Shown piece by piece: positions 7,159 to 10,393 of a stretch of 10,393 nucleotides of DNA. The position numbers and the translations under genes are program-made. Location: positions 1-10,393 of the forward strand of contig SPCK01000047.1 of the NCBI GenBank assembly GCA_004525355.1, written 5' to 3'. The DNA is from Spirochaetales bacterium. GTDB taxonomy: Bacteria > Spirochaetota > Spirochaetia > Treponematales > UBA12059. The notes below the pieces were generated by a model, which was not told the DNA's origin, made no database searches, and worked only from the letters and a program-made list of their open reading frames with translations. Each line of letters opens with the position of its first letter. The stretch's first letter is position 1.

Positions 7159-8415
7159 TCAGGCTGCCCAGAGGCGGATCAACTCAAGGAGCGTATCCAC
7201 GCCCAGGATCATTTCGGTTGCACTGGCCCACTCGAAGCGGCTATGGAAGTTGTGCATGCCCGCAAAAATATTCGGAGTGGGTATGCCCATCTCGGTCAGG
7301 CGGGCACCGTCGGTACCGCCGCGTATGGGCTTTGAGTACGGCTCGGCTCCCGCTTTGCGGGCCGCTTCGTACAGCAGCTCAAGGACACGCGGATGTTCGT
7401 CCAGTTTCTTTTTCATGTTCAGGTACTGTTTCTTGATGTCGACGTCGACCTTGCCTCCGGGAAACTGGGATTCCACAGCGAGGGCCAGCGTCTTGATAGT
7501 GGCCATGCGCCGTTCCATGCCTTCGTCGGAAAAATCCCTGAGCAGGACGTCCAGGGTAGCGGATTCGAGCCCGCCGTGGATCTCGTGGGCGTAAAAGTAG
7601 CCGTACCAGCCGTCCGTGGCTTCCGGGCTTTCGTTTCGGGGAAGTAGCGTGGCGAACGAGGCAGCCATGCTCACCGCGTTGGTCATCACGCCGCGAGCGT
7701 AACCGGGGTGAGAAGCCTTGCCCGAGAAGGTCAGCTTGGTTTCATAGGCGGTAAAGCATTCGGACTCGATCTCGCCTCCCTTGCCGCCATCGAGCGTGTA
7801 GCACGCGACGGCGTCGAGCTTGGCGAGGGGAAAGAGATCCATACCCTTGCCGGTCTCTTCGTCTGGCGTGAAGATGACATACAGCGGGCCGTGCTTGATC
7901 GCCGGGTCATGCAGGACTGCGTTGATCGCGGTCATGACGATTGCGATACCCGCTTTGTCATCCGCACCCAGGAGGGTCGTTCCATCGGTTACGATGATGG
8001 TATCCCCAACATATTCAGCAAGCTCGGGGAAGTCTTCGGGAGCCAGAGTGCAACCCGGTGATAGCTGCAGAGCCATGCCGTTATAGTGCTCGACGACTCG
8101 GGGCTGCACGTTTGTGCCGCTGACGTCGCTGGCAGTATCCACATGCGCCATGAAACCGATGGCCGGCTTTTTTCCCATGCCCGGACTGGCGGGAATCCTG
8201 GCGATCACATAGCAATGATCGTCGATGGATACATCTGCGATGCCCAGGCCTTCTAGCTCGTTTACGAGCAGGCGGGCAAGATCCCATTGCGATGCGGATG
8301 AAGGGATGTCCTGATTGTGGCGGTCGCTCGTGGTCTCGATCCTTGTGTATCGAACGAGCCGTTCCACAACCTCGGCCCGGTGTGGCCGGGAAAGGATGGC
8401 TGAATAGTCTTTCAT
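7159..8415 (-). CDS. pepT: Peptidase T (M20 family tripeptide aminopeptidase)
   Basis: This 418-residue cytoplasmic dinuclear zinc enzyme removes N-terminal residues from tripeptides. All five metal ligands expected from PepT are visible: H91 (AHVDTASD), D152 (GADDKAG), E187 (DEETGKG, with the catalytic base E186 beside it), D209 (TLDGG) and H391 (HNFHSRFEW). D93 and the GGTDGA segment (366-371) of the catalytic domain are also present. The central lid or dimerisation domain (about 217-330) contains the family SGKASHPGYARG stretch. The length is ordinary for PepT. The ATG at 8415 is the only good start; no Shine-Dalgarno is visible before it, and a weak promoter sits 6 bases upstream. The gene is divergent to the decayed kinase, whose first possible ATG overlaps it on CATG. 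Role: supplies amino acids from imported peptides. Function is confident. Confidence 0.96.
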   Translation of the reverse strand: MKDYSAILSRPHRAEVVERLVRYTRIETTSDRHNQDIPSSASQWDLARLLVNELEGLGIADVSIDDHCYVIARIPASPGMGKKPAIGFMAHVDTASDVSGTNVQPRVVEHYNGMALQLSPGCTLAPEDFPELAEYVGDTIIVTDGTTLLGADDKAGIAIVMTAINAVLHDPAIKHGPLYVIFTPDEETGKGMDLFPLAKLDAVACYTLDGGKGGEIESECFTAYETKLTFSGKASHPGYARGVMTNAVSMAASFATLLPRNESPEATDGWYGYFYAHEIHGGLESATLDVLLRDFSDEGMERRMATIKTLALAVESQFPGGKVDVDIKKQYLNMKKKLDEHPRVLELLYEAARKAGAEPYSKPIRGGTDGARLTEMGIPTPNIFAGMHNFHSRFEWASATEMILGVDTLLELIRLWAA

Positions 8416-8421
8416 GGCGCC

Positions 8422-8450
8422 AGTATGTACGCGGGCATTAAAATGCGCAA
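8422..8450 (-). promoter_or_regulatory. Possible promoter of pepT
   Basis: On the minus strand TTGCGC (8450-8445), 17 bases, then CATACT (8427-8422) give 3 of 6 and 4 of 6 consensus matches. Only 6 bases lie between the -10 and the ATG, which would make the transcript leaderless as proposed for the chemoreceptor. The site falls inside the start of the divergent kinase remnant. It is weak on sequence alone; spacing and position are its main support. Confidence 0.3.
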
Positions 8451-8460
8451 GAGAGTCGCG

Positions 8461-8468
8461 AAAAAAAA
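8461..8468 (+). repeat. A8 homopolymer tract near the 5' end of the kinase remnant
   Basis: Eight consecutive A fall in the first 20 codons of the kinase remnant. Such tracts are slippage-prone; a change of one base would shift the frame before the signal-like sequence. Confidence 0.9.
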
Positions 8469-8519
8469 CAGGCCAGCCCCCTTCCGTTATCGTCAGGCGG
8501 AGCTCGCGGCTCGCTCTTA

Positions 8520-8527
8520 CCCCCCCC
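8520..8527 (+). repeat. C8 homopolymer tract just before the signal-like helix of the kinase remnant
   Basis: Eight consecutive C lie directly before the hydrophobic segment. As sequenced (C8) the frame from ATG 8414 continues into the helix and PAS. A C7 allele would instead join the frame of ATG 8443 (MRKRVAKKNRP) to it. It could be a contingency locus or simply decay. Confidence 0.9.
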
Positions 8528-9445
8528 GCTCAGGTCTGCGCCTTGGTGCTCGCCTTGGCTTTCTGTTCGACCATGCCGCTGGCGGCTCAGCAGAGTCGGT
8601 TCAGCCTGCTTGAGGAGCATGCTCCAGCGATTTTGATGATCGATCCGGACACCGGCCGGATCCTCGACCTGAACCAGGCGGCTGTCGATTTCTACGGGTA
8701 TATGGCGAAAGTATTCATGTCACTCGACATCCCGGACCTGAACGCGCTTCCCCCAAAGCCGTAGCCCGCGAGCGTAAGCGGGTTCTCCGTGAAGAGCGAG
8801 AGTATATCATTGTACCGCATCGTCTTGCTGATGGTCGTATCCCTGCGTTTCCACAAGCGGTCGGCCACTGCGCTGGCGATAGCCCTCGAAGAGAAATCGA
8901 TGCTGTTCAAGGAGCTGCAGCATCGGGTCAAGAATTCGATGGCGACGATATCGTCTATCGTAAGCATCGAGAGCCTGCGCCAGAAGAGCGAGGAAGCCCG
9001 AGACGCACTGACTTCCCTCTACCAGCTCATGTACAAAGGCGGCGGGTACGGGCGGATCGAGGCCGCGGTCTACTTGTCGGGGATAGCGTCCTCATTGGTC
9101 GAGTTCTGCGGTTTTTCATGCGAGGACTTCGACTTCAGGACGCGCTTCGATACGCTCGAACTGGATGCCAAGCGGGCTTCGAGCCTGGGTCTGGTGCTCA
9201 ACGAACTCCTTACCATCGCGATACCGTATGCGAACAATGCGGACGCCGTTATCGTCGATATCGTCCTCGAGGTCCACGGGGCTACCTTCACCTTGAGCGC
9301 TTTGAACAACGGGCCGCCTTTGCCGGACGGTTTTGATCCCCGGGACAGCGAAGGCTTCGGGCTTCTGATGGTATCGGAACTGGCCAAGCAATTGGGAGGA
9401 CGGTTCGAGCACGAAAGCCATTCAGACGGCGTTGTCGCGTTCAGG

Positions 9446-10393
9446 TCAGCTCGGTTCGCCCCGCGTACCCGCTTTGAAATCGCCAAGCAGTACGGCTTCC
9501 AGCTCCAGCTCAAAGCCGAAGGCTTTCCGGGCAGCTTCCTGTGCTTCGCCGATGAGGGCCAGCATGTCAGCGGCTGTGGCGCCGCCGGCGTTGACGAAAA
9601 TGTTGGCGTGTTTCGGGCTGACCATGGCGTCTCCGATCCGCTTGCCCCTGAAACCCAGTTCGTCGAGAATCATTCCTGTGGGCCTTCCAAAGAGTCGGTC
9701 GTTTCTGAACAGGCTGCCGGCGCTGGGAAAATCAAAATGTCCCTTGGCCCGCCTGTCGGATTCAAGCTCGCGCGCGCGGGCGGCGAGCGCTTCTGGATCG
9801 CCGGGCAGCAACCTGAAGCGCGCTCCCACGATGATGGCGCCGGAGAGAGCGCGCCCGTTCATGAAGGGCGTTCGCTTGTATGCCCAGTCTTCGCGAACGA
9901 TGGCCAACTCGTACGACGCAGGCCGTGACGTATTCCCCTCGGCAGCGGATGGCGCGGAGTCGGGAAGGATGTAATGAACCGCGTCCAGAGCGTCCGCGAA
10001 TTCGCGGCCGTAGCAACGAGCGTTCATATAAACGGCACCGCCGACGGAACCGGGTAGCCCGGCGGCAAACTCCAATCCGGCCAGCCCGCGCGATTGCGCC
10101 CGCGCAACGAGTTCGGTCACCGGAAGGCCCGCCCCCGCCGAGAGAACGCGTTTTTCGCCGGTCATCGATCCCATTGTCCCGGTATCCGGAGTGGCCTCGC
10201 CGGCGGGGTGTTCGTCTGTCTCGCGGAGCATGGACGTGCATACGACCAGCCCGCGGACTCCGGAGTCCGCTATCAGGAGGTTGGCCCCTCCGCCGATAAC
10301 GGCTACCGGGATTCCCTCGATCCGGGCGGCGGACAAAACAGACGTGAGCGCCTCAACCGTCCGTGGCAGCACTAAAGCGTCTGCCGGCCCGCC
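9446..10393 (-). CDS. murB: UDP-N-acetylenolpyruvoylglucosamine reductase (MurB), 5' end beyond right edge
   Basis: MurB is the FAD/NADPH enzyme that reduces UDP-GlcNAc-enolpyruvate to UDP-MurNAc in peptidoglycan precursor synthesis. The frame is open at the right edge and its first visible residues, GGPADALVLPRTVEAL, match the MurB N-terminal GGPAD motif, so the GTG at 10372 is not the real start and only a short N-terminus is missing. FAD-binding marks follow: VIGGGANLLIADSGVRGLVV, then AGAGLPVTELV and GLEFAAGLPGSVGGAVYMNA. The C-terminal domain has the proton-donor serine in FPSAGSLFRND, then GFRGKRIGDAMVSPKHANIF and GGATAADM. Two stretches rich in small, polar or charged residues (after TSMLRETDEH and after HYILPD) are longer than I expect in compact MurB proteins. 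The C-terminus (FGFELELEAVLLG plus a tail) overlaps the end of the convergent kinase remnant by about 18 bases. Confidence 0.94.
   Translation of the reverse strand, partial: GGPADALVLPRTVEALTSVLSAARIEGIPVAVIGGGANLLIADSGVRGLVVCTSMLRETDEHPAGEATPDTGTMGSMTGEKRVLSAGAGLPVTELVARAQSRGLAGLEFAAGLPGSVGGAVYMNARCYGREFADALDAVHYILPDSAPSAAEGNTSRPASYELAIVREDWAYKRTPFMNGRALSGAIIVGARFRLLPGDPEALAARARELESDRRAKGHFDFPSAGSLFRNDRLFGRPTGMILDELGFRGKRIGDAMVSPKHANIFVNAGGATAADMLALIGEAQEAARKAFGFELELEAVLLGDFKAGTRGEPS

Larger units (their letters stand above)
8414..9463 (+). pseudogene. Decayed membrane PAS / HisKA_2 sensor histidine kinase
   Basis: Three fragments of one kinase can be read. First, in the frame of 8414, come a signal-like hydrophobic stretch (VCALVLALAFCSTMPLAAQ, about 8537-8593) and the first half of a PAS domain (MIDPDTGRILDLNQAAVDFY) up to NALPP, ending at TAG 8762-8764. 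Second, PAS continues in the -1 frame from 8758 (AVARERKRVLREEREYIIV, then PHRLADGRI) to 8841. Third, the original frame resumes at about 8845 with RFHKRSATALAIALEEK and a HisKA_2 H-box (FKELQHRVKNSMATISS, His at 8921-8923), then a HATPase-like domain to about 9463. The PAS C-terminus and linker or second helix between 8841 and 8845 are missing. The HATPase has lost N-box Asn (LLTIAIPYA where NA.KHA is usual) and G1 Asp and Gly (NNGPPLP for DDGxGLP). There is no stop where the domain ends; the frame runs on antisense through murB. The true start is uncertain: no ribosome site is visible at 8414 or at ATG 8443. Confidence 0.82.

Noticed and set aside
9432..9974. Long plus-strand open frames opposite murB
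   Set aside because: They are antisense to a clear murB with conserved motifs; high GC makes such shadow frames common.

Overview
This is a GC-rich bacterial window (I judge roughly high-50s percent GC by eye) with bacterial operons and Shine-Dalgarno sites. The style of its two histidine kinases, its methyl-accepting protein with a multi-helix membrane sensor, and its MurB wording (FPSAGSLFRND, GGATAADM) remind me of free-living or gut Spirochaetota (Treponema/Spirochaeta-like). That assignment is from memory of protein style and is tentative; nothing here is a formal taxonomic marker.

Layout, left to right. (1) 2-2127, plus strand: the 3' part of a membrane histidine kinase, overlapping by 4 bases a stand-alone receiver (REC) protein. 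Together they form a two-component pair, closed by a likely intrinsic terminator at about 2269-2305. (2) 2350-4922, plus strand: an extended -10 promoter, then a tight three-gene operon for the two subunits of a 3-oxoacid (acetate/butyrate:acetoacetate type) CoA-transferase and a biosynthetic-type thiolase. This links acetyl-CoA, acetoacetyl-CoA and free short-chain or keto acids. (3) 4932-6908, minus strand: a chemoreceptor with six predicted transmembrane helices, converging on the thiolase with a 9-base gap. Its promoter (6917-6945) lies so close to the start codon that the transcript is probably leaderless. (4) 6909-7158: a 250-base intergenic region holding that promoter, an intrinsic terminator for minus-strand transcription arriving from pepT, and two further strong inverted repeats, one containing a perfect 12-base palindrome. 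(5) 7159-8415, minus strand: peptidase T with all five expected zinc ligands. (6) 8414-9463, plus strand: a decayed membrane PAS/HisKA_2 histidine kinase, with a frame break on a C5-A3 run, a second break with loss of the PAS C-terminus, altered ATP-binding residues and no stop of its own. (7) 9446-10393, minus strand: murB, whose 5' end is beyond the right edge.

How the genes work together: two signalling modules and a chemoreceptor surround a small central-metabolism operon, a peptide-catabolism enzyme and a cell-wall gene. The receptor, kinase or peptidase could plausibly relate to organic-acid or peptide use, but no sequence evidence ties them into one system. I see no CRISPR array, integrase, transposase, tRNA or rRNA. 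The least ordinary parts are the decayed kinase (slippery heptamer, homopolymer runs, degenerate ATPase) and the structured pepT-chemoreceptor intergenic region.
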